Origin: Bacteroidota bacterium
GTDB lineage: Bacteria; Bacteroidota; Rhodothermia; JANXDC01
Assembly: GCA_025059945.1 (NCBI GenBank)
Contig: JANXDC010000015.1
Coordinates: 120,053 to 184,052 of the forward strand
Direction: 5' to 3'
DNA length: 64,000 nucleotides
The translations under genes were made by a program, and so were the position numbers. Within the stretch, counting starts at the first letter, position 1, and each line of letters opens with the position of its first letter. The notes below the pieces were generated by a model that did not search any database, was not told the origin of the DNA, and saw nothing but the letters and a program-made list of their open reading frames with translations. Below are positions 26,590 through 35,864 of the stretch, piece after piece.

Positions 26590-28059
26590 ATGCAGCTGCG
26601 GACGTTGCTGGCGACCGTGGAGGTGTTGCGCGCCGAAGGCGAACTGGAGCAGGAGGTGCGGGATCTGGTCTACGATTCGCGCCGCGTTCGGCCGGGAAGC
26701 GTCTTTGTGGCGCTCCGGGGCACCCAGCTTGACGGACATCGATTTGTGGAGGCGGCCATCCGCCAGGGGGCCGTGGCCGTGGTGGTGGAGGTTCTCCCGG
26801 AGGCGCGCGCCCCTGGCGTGGCGTACATCCAGGTACCGCACACGCGCCGGGCGCTGGCTCAGCTGGCGGCCGCCTATTATGGCCATCCGGAACGTCGCCT
26901 GAGGCTTGTCGGCGTCACGGGCACCAACGGAAAGACCACCACGACCCACTTAATCCAGTATGCGCTGCAGCAAAACGGCATCCCCGCCGGGCTTATCGGG
27001 ACGGTCCGCTACGATCTGGTGGGCGAAGCGCAGGAGGCCGTGCATACGACCCCGGAGTCCGTTGAGCTTTACGGCCTGCTGGCCCGCATCGCGCAGCACG
27101 GCGGTCGGGCGGCCGTCATGGAGGTCTCCTCGCATGCGCTCGATCAGGATCGGGTATGGGGCCTACCCTTTCAGGTGGCCGTCTTTACCAACCTGAGCCG
27201 GGACCACTTAGACTATCACGGCAGCATGGAGGCGTATTTTGCGGCCAAAAAGAAGCTCTTTGACGGGCTCCGGCCGGAGGCCGTAGCCGTTTACAACGCC
27301 GATGACCCCCACGGTCCGGCCATCGTGGCCGACACCCCGGCTCGTCGGGTGGTCTCCTACGGCTTGCAGACCCCCGCCGCGTACCGGGCCGAGGTGCTGG
27401 AGCAGGGCCTGTCCGGGATCCGGCTGCGCGTGGGGGGGCGTTCGTACGGGTTTCGTCTGGTCGGACGCTTCAACGTCTACAACCTGTTGGCCGCTTGGGC
27501 CGCTGCTGTTGAGCTCGGCCTAGAGGCCCATCAGGTGCTGGCCGCTCTGAGCACCTGCCCGTCTGTTCGGGGCCGTCTGGAGCGCGTGCGGAGCGCCGAT
27601 GGGGTGATCGGCATCGTGGACTACGCGCACACGCCGGATGCGCTTGAAAACGTGCTGCGTGTTCTCCGCGCCGAATGTCCGGCAGACGGACGCCTCTGGG
27701 TGGTCTTCGGCTGTGGGGGAGATCGGGATCGGGGCAAGCGGCCCACCATGGGCCAAATCGCTGAGCGCTACGCGGACCGGGTGGTGCTCACCAGCGACAA
27801 TCCGCGCACGGAGGACCCTGAGGCGATCGTGCAGGAGATTTTGGCCGGCATGGCGCATCCGGAGCGCGTCGAGCGCATCCTGGATCGGCGCGAGGCGATC
27901 CGGTTCGCCGCCCTGGAGGCCCGATCCGGGGACGTGGTGCTCGTGGCGGGCAAAGGGCATGAAACGTATCAGGTGATCGGACACGAAAAGCGCCCCTTTG
28001 ATGATCGCTGGGAGCTGGAGCAGGCCTTCCGGCTGCGATCGGGGGCTACGGGGAGGTAG
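26590..28059 (+). CDS. murE: UDP-MurNAc-tripeptide synthetase MurE (meso-DAP type)
   Basis: MurE adds the third amino acid to the peptidoglycan stem peptide using ATP. The 489-residue product has the P-loop GVTGTNGKTTTTHLIQ, a carbamylated-lysine region and the DNPR motif (LTSDNPRTEDPEAIV) that marks meso-diaminopimelate specificity. The C-terminal KGHETYQ is conserved. It lies five bases after ftsI and is followed after four by mraY. Confidence 0.95.
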   Translation: MQLRTLLATVEVLRAEGELEQEVRDLVYDSRRVRPGSVFVALRGTQLDGHRFVEAAIRQGAVAVVVEVLPEARAPGVAYIQVPHTRRALAQLAAAYYGHPERRLRLVGVTGTNGKTTTTHLIQYALQQNGIPAGLIGTVRYDLVGEAQEAVHTTPESVELYGLLARIAQHGGRAAVMEVSSHALDQDRVWGLPFQVAVFTNLSRDHLDYHGSMEAYFAAKKKLFDGLRPEAVAVYNADDPHGPAIVADTPARRVVSYGLQTPAAYRAEVLEQGLSGIRLRVGGRSYGFRLVGRFNVYNLLAAWAAAVELGLEAHQVLAALSTCPSVRGRLERVRSADGVIGIVDYAHTPDALENVLRVLRAECPADGRLWVVFGCGGDRDRGKRPTMGQIAERYADRVVLTSDNPRTEDPEAIVQEILAGMAHPERVERILDRREAIRFAALEARSGDVVLVAGKGHETYQVIGHEKRPFDDRWELEQAFRLRSGATGR

Positions 28060-28063
28060 GGCG

Positions 28064-29212
28064 GTGCTGTACGAATTGCTTATGTGGCTGGAGCGCACCT
28101 ACGCCCCGCCGGGGTTCGGGGTCTTCGGCTACATCTCCGTGCGGGCCGGCCTGGCCGCCTTATCGGCCCTGCTGATCGCGCTGCTACTGGGTGAGCCCCT
28201 CATTCGGGCCCTGCGCCGGCGTCAGATCGGAGAACGGATCCGCGAGCTCGGCCCCGCCTCACACCAGCAGAAGGTCGGCACTCCCACTATGGGCGGGATA
28301 TTGATTCTCTTGGCCATTCTGCTGCCCCTAGCCCTGTGGGGGGACTGGCGTTCGGTTTACACGTGGATCATGGCTTTGGTGACGCTGTGGATGGGGCTCG
28401 TGGGGTTCGTGGATGATTACATCAAAGTCGTCAAAGGCAATAAGGCGGGGCTTCGAAAGCGCACCAAGCTCATCGGGCAGCTGTCTTTGGGTTTGCTGGT
28501 GGGGACGATCCTGTACACACATCCGGCCTTTGAAGGCTTTCGGACGCTCACCACGGTGCCGTTCGTCAAGGACACAAACCTCGATTACAACCTGTTTCGG
28601 CATTGGATCTCAGACCTGGATCTGGGCTGGCTTATCTACATCCCGGTGGTCACGTTCATCATCACGGCTGTTTCCAATGCCGTCAACCTCACGGACGGCC
28701 TCGATGGCCTGGCTGCGGGCACCAGCGCCATCGTGGGGATCGCGTTGGCCATACTGGCGTACGTCTCCGGGCGCGTGGATTTCTCCGACTACCTAGACAT
28801 CCTCTACCTGCCCGGTGCGGGGGAGCTCTCCATCTACGTCGGGGCCATGGTGGGGGCCTGCTTGGGTTTTCTGTGGTACAACGCCTACCCGGCGCAGGTT
28901 TTCATGGGCGATACGGGTTCACTCGCCCTGGGGGCGGCCATCGGCGCGATCGCCATCTTGGTGCGCAAGGAGCTATTGCTGCCGATTCTCTGCGGGGTCT
29001 TCTTTTTAGAGACGCTTTCGGTGATCATCCAGACCACGTACTTCAAATACACCCGGAGCCGTTACGGTCATGGCCGGCGGTTCTTTCGCATGGCGCCCAT
29101 CCACCATCACTTTGAGCTAAAGGGCTGGCACGAGGCCAAGGTGGTGGTGCGCTTCTGGATCGTCACCGTGGTCCTGGCCGTTTTCACCATCATCACGCTC
29201 AAGTTGCGCTGA
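28064..29212 (+). CDS. mraY: Phospho-MurNAc-pentapeptide translocase MraY
   Basis: MraY transfers phospho-MurNAc-pentapeptide to undecaprenyl phosphate to make lipid I. The 382-residue integral membrane protein has about ten membrane segments and the signatures GTPTMGGILILL, FVDDYIKV, NAVNLTDGLDGLAAG, GNTGSLA-like GDTGSLALGAAIG and APIHHHFELKGW. GTG 28064 is the start, with GGGAGG at 28051-28056. Confidence 0.96.
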   Translation: MLYELLMWLERTYAPPGFGVFGYISVRAGLAALSALLIALLLGEPLIRALRRRQIGERIRELGPASHQQKVGTPTMGGILILLAILLPLALWGDWRSVYTWIMALVTLWMGLVGFVDDYIKVVKGNKAGLRKRTKLIGQLSLGLLVGTILYTHPAFEGFRTLTTVPFVKDTNLDYNLFRHWISDLDLGWLIYIPVVTFIITAVSNAVNLTDGLDGLAAGTSAIVGIALAILAYVSGRVDFSDYLDILYLPGAGELSIYVGAMVGACLGFLWYNAYPAQVFMGDTGSLALGAAIGAIAILVRKELLLPILCGVFFLETLSVIIQTTYFKYTRSRYGHGRRFFRMAPIHHHFELKGWHEAKVVVRFWIVTVVLAVFTIITLKLR

Positions 29213-29214
29213 AT

Positions 29215-30582
29215 ATGCCGCCTTTGCAGCCCATACGAGGGCAACGCGTCACGATCATAGGCGGAGCGCGCAGCGGACGAGCCGCGGCGGAGCTGCTCCA
29301 TCGGCTCGGAGCCGAGGTGTTCGTGACGGATCAGGGTCTGCTGCCGCAGCCGACGCGTGAGGCCCTGCTGCGACAGGGGATCTCCTATGAGGAGGGGGGA
29401 CATAGCGAACGCGCCCTGGAGGCCGACTGGGCCGTCATCAGTCCGGGGGTGCCGACGGAAGCCCCGCTTGTGCAGGCCCTGCTCGAACGCGGCCTGCCCT
29501 TGTACAGCGAGCTTGAGCTCGCCTCCTGGTTCTGTCCGGCGCCCATTGTGGCTATCACGGGCACGAACGGCAAGACCACCACGACGGCGCTCATCGGTCA
29601 CATCTTTCGCCGCTCAGGCCGGCCCACCGTGGTGGCGGGCAACATCGGAGCCCCGTTTTCGGATTTCGTGTTGCGTCTTAGCCCCGAACACATGGTGGTG
29701 CTGGAGGTCTCCAGTTTTCAGCTGGATCACGTGCTCAGCTTCCGGCCCCATGTGGCGGCGATCCTCAACATCAGCCCCGATCACCTGGATCGATACGGGG
29801 GAAGTTTCGCTCGCTATGCGGAGGCCAAGTTCCGCATCGCAGCCCATCAGACCCCCCAAGACTTCTTGCTCTACAACGCCGATGATCCCGTAGTCGGCCC
29901 CTTTGGGGTTGATCCGCATACGCCCGTTCAAGCTCGCCGCTTGGGCTTCAGCCTAGAGCGGGAGTTGCCCGAGGGGGCTTTTCTGCGAGGTCGTGAGCTC
30001 GTGGTTCGAGTTGACCAACAGGAGTGGGGTATCGCCATGGAGCACCTGAACTTGCGGGGACGCCACAACCTGTACAACTCGCTGGCCGCGGCCCTAGCCG
30101 CCCGCGTTATGGAGATCCGCCAGGATGTGGTGCGGGAAAGCTTTCAGACCTTCGAGGGGGTGCCGCATAGGCTTGAGTTCGTTCGTCAGCTCGATGGGGT
30201 GCTCTACGTCAACGACTCCAAGGCGACGAACGTTAACTCCGTCTGGTACGCGCTGGAAAGTTTTGAGCAGCCCATCGTGCTCATCATGGGGGGGCGCGAT
30301 AAGGGAAACGACTACAGCAAAATCAAGCCTCTTGTGGCCCGCAAGGTGCGCGTGTTGATCACGATCGGCGAGTCGGCCCATAAGATCGAGCAGGAGCTAG
30401 GGGGGCTTGTGGAGTTGCTTGTGCCAGCCCGCTCGCTGGAGGACGCCGTTCGGTCGGCTCGCGCTTTGGCTCGTCCGGGCGAGGTGGTGCTGCTGAGCCC
30501 AGCCTGCGCCAGTTTCGATATGTTCGAAAACTACGAACACCGCGGGGACACCTTTAAGCGACTGGTATTGGCTCTGGAGTAA
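29215..30582 (+). CDS. murD: UDP-MurNAc-L-alanine:D-glutamate ligase MurD
   Basis: MurD adds D-glutamate to UDP-MurNAc-L-alanine. The 455-residue product has an N-terminal Rossmann domain (VTIIGGARSGRAAAELL), the P-loop AITGTNGKTTTTALIGHI, LNISPDHLDRYG and the C-terminal VLLSPACASFDMFENYEHRG. It starts two bases after mraY and shares its last base with the ftsW start. Confidence 0.96.
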   Translation: MPPLQPIRGQRVTIIGGARSGRAAAELLHRLGAEVFVTDQGLLPQPTREALLRQGISYEEGGHSERALEADWAVISPGVPTEAPLVQALLERGLPLYSELELASWFCPAPIVAITGTNGKTTTTALIGHIFRRSGRPTVVAGNIGAPFSDFVLRLSPEHMVVLEVSSFQLDHVLSFRPHVAAILNISPDHLDRYGGSFARYAEAKFRIAAHQTPQDFLLYNADDPVVGPFGVDPHTPVQARRLGFSLERELPEGAFLRGRELVVRVDQQEWGIAMEHLNLRGRHNLYNSLAAALAARVMEIRQDVVRESFQTFEGVPHRLEFVRQLDGVLYVNDSKATNVNSVWYALESFEQPIVLIMGGRDKGNDYSKIKPLVARKVRVLITIGESAHKIEQELGGLVELLVPARSLEDAVRSARALARPGEVVLLSPACASFDMFENYEHRGDTFKRLVLALE

Positions 30583-31715
30583 TGACGATGTCCTACCGTC
30601 CCACCCCTGATGCGCCTGGGGGAGTGGACCGGATTTTTCTGTGGACGGTCCTAGCCCTCCTGTTGCTGGGTACCCTGGCCGTTTTCTCCTCTATGGCGTC
30701 TTTGGCTACCCACCGGGCGGAGGGGGGCTTAGGCGGGCTCATGCTGCGTCGCTTGACCCACGTGGGCATGGGGATAGCGGCGCTCCTGATCCTGAGCCGC
30801 ATCGATTATCATGTGGTGGCCCGTTGGAGTCGAGCTGTGCTCCTGTTTAGCCTGGGCCTTGTGGGCCTGGTCTGGTGGTTCGCCGAAGGTCCGGGGGCCT
30901 CGGCTCGATGGCTGCGTATAGCAGGGGCCAGTTTTCAGCCTTCGGAGCTGGCGCGCGCCGCGCTTACGGTGTATTTGGCTACCTTGCTGGCCCGCAAGCA
31001 GCCCTGTATCGCGGACATGGATCGGGCGCTGCTGCCGGCGCTCTGTTGGATCGGTTTAGGGGTGGGCTTGATCGGTCCCAGCAACCTGAGCGCGGCCGTG
31101 CTGTTGCTGGTCGTATCGGCCGTGCTGCTGTTTTTGGGCCGCATTCCGGTGCGTCAGCTTCTTGTGGTGGGCCTTGTTGGGATAGCCCTCTCCGGGATCC
31201 TAATAGGAATGGCTCCCTACAGATGGGAGCGCCTGGAGCGCTTTGCGGCCCGCATCGGGCAGGGGGAGCTTGACCCGCTGGGGGATGATTATCAGGTGGT
31301 GCAGTCCCTGATCGCGCTCGCCAACGGTGGGTTGTTCGGGGTAGGCATGGGCAAAAGCGTGCAGCGGGATTTTCTGCCCTTGCCGTACAATGATTTTGTC
31401 TTCGCCATCATCGTCGAGGAGTACGGGCTAGTGGGCGGGGCGGCCCTGGTGGGTTTGTTTGTCGTCCTCTTGGTGCGGGGTTTCTTTTATGTGGCGCGCT
31501 GGGCGCCTGACGCTTTGGGCTTTTTGCTTGCAGGCGGGCTGACGACGGCTCTGCTCGTGCAGGCCTTCGTGCATGTGCTCATTGTAGTGGGTTTAGGGCC
31601 TGTGACAGGGCAGACGCTGCCGTTTGTCAGCTACGGCGGCACGGCGCTTCTGGTAAGCTGCGCTCAGGCCGGAATTGTGCTCAATGTATCCCGACAGGCT
31701 CGGAGGCGACAGTGA
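30582..31715 (+). CDS. ftsW: Septal peptidoglycan glycosyltransferase FtsW (SEDS family)
   Basis: FtsW polymerises lipid II at the septum with FtsI. The 377-residue protein has about ten membrane segments. SEDS signatures are seen at GARWLRIAG-like ASARWLRIAGASFQPSELA, then DDYQVVQSLIALANGGLFG, MGKSVQR and the C-terminal TGQTLPFVSYGGTALLVS. Two ATG codons (30582 and 30591) are possible starts. Confidence 0.95.
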   Translation: MTMSYRPTPDAPGGVDRIFLWTVLALLLLGTLAVFSSMASLATHRAEGGLGGLMLRRLTHVGMGIAALLILSRIDYHVVARWSRAVLLFSLGLVGLVWWFAEGPGASARWLRIAGASFQPSELARAALTVYLATLLARKQPCIADMDRALLPALCWIGLGVGLIGPSNLSAAVLLLVVSAVLLFLGRIPVRQLLVVGLVGIALSGILIGMAPYRWERLERFAARIGQGELDPLGDDYQVVQSLIALANGGLFGVGMGKSVQRDFLPLPYNDFVFAIIVEEYGLVGGAALVGLFVVLLVRGFFYVARWAPDALGFLLAGGLTTALLVQAFVHVLIVVGLGPVTGQTLPFVSYGGTALLVSCAQAGIVLNVSRQARRRQ

Positions 31716-32812
31716 GGGCGCCTCCGGGCGTTTTGTTTGTGGGCGGGGGCACAGGAGGGCACGTATACCCTGCTTTGGCGGTTGCGGAGGCGCTTCGTCG
31801 CCTGAAGCCAGAGGTGGAGATCGCCTTCGCGGGAACTCCGGAAAGACTGGAAGGACGCGTGGTACCGCAGGCCGGATATCCGTTCTATGCGATACCGGCT
31901 CGGGGGCTAAGACGCCGGCAGTGGTGGCGCAACCTGTCTTTGCCCGTCGTGGTAGGACGGGGTCTGGGACGCGCCTGGAGGCTGCTGGACCGGATACGGC
32001 CGCATGCGATCGTGGCCACCGGGGGATACGTAACGGTGCCCGTGCTGAGCGCGGCTGTCCTGCGGGGCCTACCTTACGTGTTGCAAGAGCAAAACAGCTA
32101 CCCCGGTCTGGCCAACCGGTGTTTCGCCCGTTGGGCCCGCTGGGTGTGCTTGGGTTTTGAGGCCGCGGCTGCGTATTTCCCCCAGACGCGGGTGCGCCTG
32201 ACCGGAAACCCCGTGCGATCCGAAATCGGAACCGTACCCCGAGCCTTGGCCGCCGGCCGGTGGGGCTTTTCGCCCGATCGGTTTACGGTGCTCGCTTTGG
32301 GGGGCAGTCTGGGGGCCGAGACCCTCAACCGGGCCATGGCTCGATGGGCGAGCACGTTTCTAGAGGCCGGCTGGCAGGTGCTCTGGCAGACGGGCCCGGG
32401 GGCCTATGGACGCCTGCGAAGCCAGCTGCCCCCCCATCCGCGTCTGTACTTAAGCCCGTTTCTGGAGGCGATGGCGGAGGCCTATGGCGCAGCCGATGTG
32501 GTGGTCTGCCGCGCCGGCGCGCTCACGCTGAGCGAGTTAGCCCAAGCGGGCCTGCCCAGCGTGCTCGTGCCTTCGCCCAACGTGGTGGCCGATCACCAAC
32601 GCCGCAACGCTGAGCTTTTCGCGCAAGCCGGGGCCGCGGTGCTGCTGCCCGATCAGCAGGCCGAGGCGCAGCTTGGGTATCTGTTACAGGAACTAGCCGC
32701 GCAGCCGGAACGCCGGATCCGCATGGGCGTCCAGGCCCGGCAGTTGAGCCGGCCCGGTGCGGCGGAGACGATAGCGCGCCTGGTATGGGAACTGATCGAA
32801 GCCCAATTATGA
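31712..32812 (+). CDS. murG: UDP-GlcNAc:lipid I N-acetylglucosaminyltransferase MurG
   Basis: MurG adds GlcNAc to lipid I on the inner face of the membrane, making lipid II. The 366-residue GT28 enzyme shows FVGGGTGGHVYPALAVAEAL, LQEQNSYPGLANRC, the nucleotide-binding LGGSLGAETLN and CRAGALTLSELAQAGLPSVL. The start is GTG 31712, overlapping ftsW by four bases; the stop overlaps murC. Confidence 0.96.
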   Translation: MRAPPGVLFVGGGTGGHVYPALAVAEALRRLKPEVEIAFAGTPERLEGRVVPQAGYPFYAIPARGLRRRQWWRNLSLPVVVGRGLGRAWRLLDRIRPHAIVATGGYVTVPVLSAAVLRGLPYVLQEQNSYPGLANRCFARWARWVCLGFEAAAAYFPQTRVRLTGNPVRSEIGTVPRALAAGRWGFSPDRFTVLALGGSLGAETLNRAMARWASTFLEAGWQVLWQTGPGAYGRLRSQLPPHPRLYLSPFLEAMAEAYGAADVVVCRAGALTLSELAQAGLPSVLVPSPNVVADHQRRNAELFAQAGAAVLLPDQQAEAQLGYLLQELAAQPERRIRMGVQARQLSRPGAAETIARLVWELIEAQL

Positions 32813-34224
32813 ACCTCTCGGCCCCGCCTCCGCGTCGGTCCCCCCGTCTGGGCCGGACCCGTCATGTGCATTTGGTCGGCATCGGGGGCGTGGGTATGAG
32901 CGGGATCGCCGAGATCTTGCTCAACCAAGGTTTCCTGGTCTCGGGCTCAGATCTTAGGCATAGCGAGCTAACGGAACGCTTAGAGCGGCTGGGGGCGCGC
33001 ATCTTCGAGGGACATGCCCCCGAGCACGTTCACGGGGCGGACGTGGTGGTCTATTCCTCCGCCGTGCGTCCGGAGGAGAACCCCGAGACTCTGGAGGCGC
33101 ATCGGCTGCGCATCCCCGTCATCCGTCGGGCGGAGATGCTGGCGGAGCTTATGCGCATGAAGTACGGAATCGGGGTGGCGGGCACGCATGGGAAGACGAC
33201 CACCACCTCGATGGTGGGGCTCGTGGTGGCCGCGGGCGGCTATGATCCCACTATCATCGTGGGCGGCAGGGTACACGTCTTTGGCTCCAACGCCGTGCCG
33301 GGGGCCGGAGACGTGATCGTGGTGGAGGCCGATGAATACGACCGAACCTTCCTGCAGCTCAGCCCCACGCTGGCCGTGCTGACCACGCTGGACCTGGAGC
33401 ACACGGACGTTTACGCCTCTTTGGAGGATTTGGAGCAGGCCTTCTGCGCTTTTGCCAATAAAGTGCCCTTTTATGGCTCAATCATACTCTGCTTGGATGA
33501 TCCGAATCTGCAGCGGCTGCTGGCCCATCTGGAGCGTCGCGTCGTCACGTACGGGTTCTCCCCGCAGGCGCGTCTGCGGGCCGTTGGGGTGGAGCTAGAG
33601 CAATGGGGCAGCACCTTTACGGTTTCGGAGGAGCAGCGCCCCCTGGGCCGGGTGCGGCTTGCCGTTCCGGGCCGACATAACGTGCAAAACGCGCTCGCCG
33701 CCGTGGCCGTGGGGCTGGAGCTGGAGGTGGACTTTCCCCGCATCGCCGAGGCCCTAGCCGCCTTTACGGGCGTGGAGCGACGCTTCCATTTACGGGGCGA
33801 GCACGGAGGGGTGATCTGGATCGACGACTACGCCCACCATCCGGCCGAGGTGCGAGCCACCCTAGAGACAGCTCGGAGCGGCTGGCCGGGGTGTCGGCTT
33901 GTGGCGGTCTTTCAACCGCACCTTTACAGCCGCACGCGCGATCTGTACGAGGATTTCGCGCGCGCGTTCCTGGAGGCCGATCTGCTGGTGGTGCTGGATG
34001 TCTATCCGGCCCGCGAGCACCCTATTGCGGGCGTCAGCGGCGCCCTTATTGCTGAGGCCGCGCGTCGCCTGGGGCATCGTCATGTGCATTACATCGCCGA
34101 CAAGGCGGCGCTTGCGGAGCGGTTGCCGGAGCTTCTGGCTTCCGGGGATCTGCTCCTTAGCCTGGGCGCCGGTGATGTGCACCGCTTCGTGGAGAAGGCT
34201 TGGGCGCAGTGGACGAAGGCATGA
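32809..34224 (+). CDS. murC: UDP-MurNAc:L-alanine ligase MurC
   Basis: MurC adds the first stem-peptide residue. The 471-residue product has HLVGIGGVGMSGIAEILLN, the P-loop VAGTHGKTTTTSMVGLV, VEADEYDRTFLQL and DDYAHHPAEVRATL. ATG 32809 (MNLSAPPPRRSPRLG) overlaps the murG stop by four bases and is preferred to an ATG eight codons upstream. Confidence 0.95.
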   Translation: MNLSAPPPRRSPRLGRTRHVHLVGIGGVGMSGIAEILLNQGFLVSGSDLRHSELTERLERLGARIFEGHAPEHVHGADVVVYSSAVRPEENPETLEAHRLRIPVIRRAEMLAELMRMKYGIGVAGTHGKTTTTSMVGLVVAAGGYDPTIIVGGRVHVFGSNAVPGAGDVIVVEADEYDRTFLQLSPTLAVLTTLDLEHTDVYASLEDLEQAFCAFANKVPFYGSIILCLDDPNLQRLLAHLERRVVTYGFSPQARLRAVGVELEQWGSTFTVSEEQRPLGRVRLAVPGRHNVQNALAAVAVGLELEVDFPRIAEALAAFTGVERRFHLRGEHGGVIWIDDYAHHPAEVRATLETARSGWPGCRLVAVFQPHLYSRTRDLYEDFARAFLEADLLVVLDVYPAREHPIAGVSGALIAEAARRLGHRHVHYIADKAALAERLPELLASGDLLLSLGAGDVHRFVEKAWAQWTKA

Positions 34225-35123
34225 ACGGGCTTGTTTTGGAGGCTCTGCGCAAGCTCACGCGGGGAGAAGTTCGGCTCCAGGAGCCGATGGCCCGACACAC
34301 CTCGCTGCGCATTGGAGGTCCGGCCGACGTCTTTGTGGTGCCTCGCGACAAGGAGGACTCGGCTCAGATTGTCGAATGGCTCCAGAGCCGGGCGATACCG
34401 CATTTCATCCTGGGCCGGGGCACCAACATCCTGGTGGGCGATGCGGGGATCCGCGGCGTGGTCGTGGCGATCCAGGACAGCTTGGAGTACCTGCATATCG
34501 AGGGCGCGCGCGTGACCGTGGGCGCCGGCTACAGCCTGCCTAAACTCGTGCTTGAATGCCTGCGCCGCGGTCTGGGCGGTATTGAGGGCCTCGGTGGGGT
34601 GCCGGGCAGCGTGGGCGGGGCCGTGATCATGAACGCCGGCGCCTACGGGGTGGAGCTTTTCGATTACCTTTTGCACGTAGAGCTCATCCAAGAGGGGCGC
34701 CGACAGATACGCCGACGCGAGCAGGTCCGCTACGGGTATCGATACACAGACCTGCGGGGCGCTCTTGTGCTGGAGGCCGTGCTGGAGCTTCCCGCTGTGG
34801 ACCCAGAACAGGCCCTTCGACGGCGACAAGAGCTGCTGGCTCGGCGCAACGCCACCCAGCCTCTGGAGTTGCCCAATGCGGGCAGCGTGTTCAAAAACCC
34901 TCCGGGGGAGTATGCGGGTCGGCTGATCGAAGCGGCTGGGCTGAAGGGGTTTCGGATCGGCGGGGCCATGGTCTCCGATAAGCACGCGAACTTCCTCGTA
35001 AACACCGGCTCGGCAACCGCCCAGGATATGCGGCGTCTTATCGAGCACGTACGTCAGGTGGTGCAGGAGCGCTTTGGTGTGGAGCTGGAGCTAGAAATCG
35101 AGCTTGTGGGGGAGGGGTTTTAG
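34221..35123 (+). CDS. murB: UDP-N-acetylenolpyruvylglucosamine reductase MurB
   Basis: MurB, an FAD enzyme, reduces enolpyruvyl-UDP-GlcNAc to UDP-MurNAc with NADPH. The 300-residue product has HTSLRIGGPADVFVVP, GRGTNILVGDAGIRGVV, GVPGSVGGAVIMNAGAYG and SVFKNPPGEYAGRLIEAAGL. ATG 34221 overlaps the murC stop by four bases. The gene for D-Ala-D-Ala ligase, often next, is absent here. Confidence 0.95.
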   Translation: MNGLVLEALRKLTRGEVRLQEPMARHTSLRIGGPADVFVVPRDKEDSAQIVEWLQSRAIPHFILGRGTNILVGDAGIRGVVVAIQDSLEYLHIEGARVTVGAGYSLPKLVLECLRRGLGGIEGLGGVPGSVGGAVIMNAGAYGVELFDYLLHVELIQEGRRQIRRREQVRYGYRYTDLRGALVLEAVLELPAVDPEQALRRRQELLARRNATQPLELPNAGSVFKNPPGEYAGRLIEAAGLKGFRIGGAMVSDKHANFLVNTGSATAQDMRRLIEHVRQVVQERFGVELELEIELVGEGF

Positions 35124-35125
35124 CT

Positions 35126-35851
35126 GTGGCTTCGCTTCGCAAGGCGCTGCTACTTGGGATGTTGTTTCTGGGAGCCCTTGGGTTCGGGTTTTGGAAGTGG
35201 CGTGAGGGGCTCACATGCCGTCGCCTTCTGGTTGAGGGCGCCCGATGGGTGGCCGATTCCAGTCTGATTCGGCCCCTTGTTCCCGCGCTCGGAAGTCCGC
35301 TCTATGGGGCGCATCTTGCCATGTGGGAGCGCCGGCTGGTGGGACATCCGTATCTTCGCACCGTTCGCATCCGGCCGCGCCTGCCGGATGCGTGGGTGAT
35401 TCAGGTGCAGGAGCGGCAGCCCGTGGCCCGTCTAGCCGAGGCGCCAGGCCTTTACCTGGATGACGAGGGCCGTTTGCTGCCGCCTCCGGAGCGTGGTCTG
35501 CCCAGCGTGCCCTGGGTACGGGGCTTGGGGCCGCCCTATGGCGCCGGGCTGGTCCGGCGCGATACGGTCATGCGGGCCCTGCTGCCCTGGCTGCGATGGC
35601 TGGCCGCGGTGGGGCCGCGCCGGGCCCTGGTGGCCGAAATCGCGCTCTATCCGGGTCCGGAATTGGTCCTGTATACCACTTTGGGCTACGTGCCCGTACG
35701 CGTCGATCCGGAGCGCGTTGAGGAGCAGTGGAAAGCCTTCGAGGCCTTCTACTGGCAGGAGATCTTGCCCCGCGGAGGACGGGGTTTTGAGGAGCTCGAC
35801 GTGCGGTATCGAGGCCAGGTCGTCGCCCGCCTGAAGGAGGGCGCCCACTAG
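35126..35851 (+). CDS. ftsQ: Cell division protein FtsQ/DivIB
   Basis: FtsQ is a bitopic membrane protein of the FtsQLB complex. The 241-residue product has a membrane segment at about 6-22, a POTRA-like region (CRRLLVEGARWVADSSLIRP) and the beta domain (ERQPVARLAEAPGLYLDDEG). The start is GTG 35126, two bases after murB. Conservation is modest, and the call leans on position between murB and ftsA. Confidence 0.88.
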   Translation: MASLRKALLLGMLFLGALGFGFWKWREGLTCRRLLVEGARWVADSSLIRPLVPALGSPLYGAHLAMWERRLVGHPYLRTVRIRPRLPDAWVIQVQERQPVARLAEAPGLYLDDEGRLLPPPERGLPSVPWVRGLGPPYGAGLVRRDTVMRALLPWLRWLAAVGPRRALVAEIALYPGPELVLYTTLGYVPVRVDPERVEEQWKAFEAFYWQEILPRGGRGFEELDVRYRGQVVARLKEGAH

Positions 35852-35864
35852 CAAGGAGTGGCTT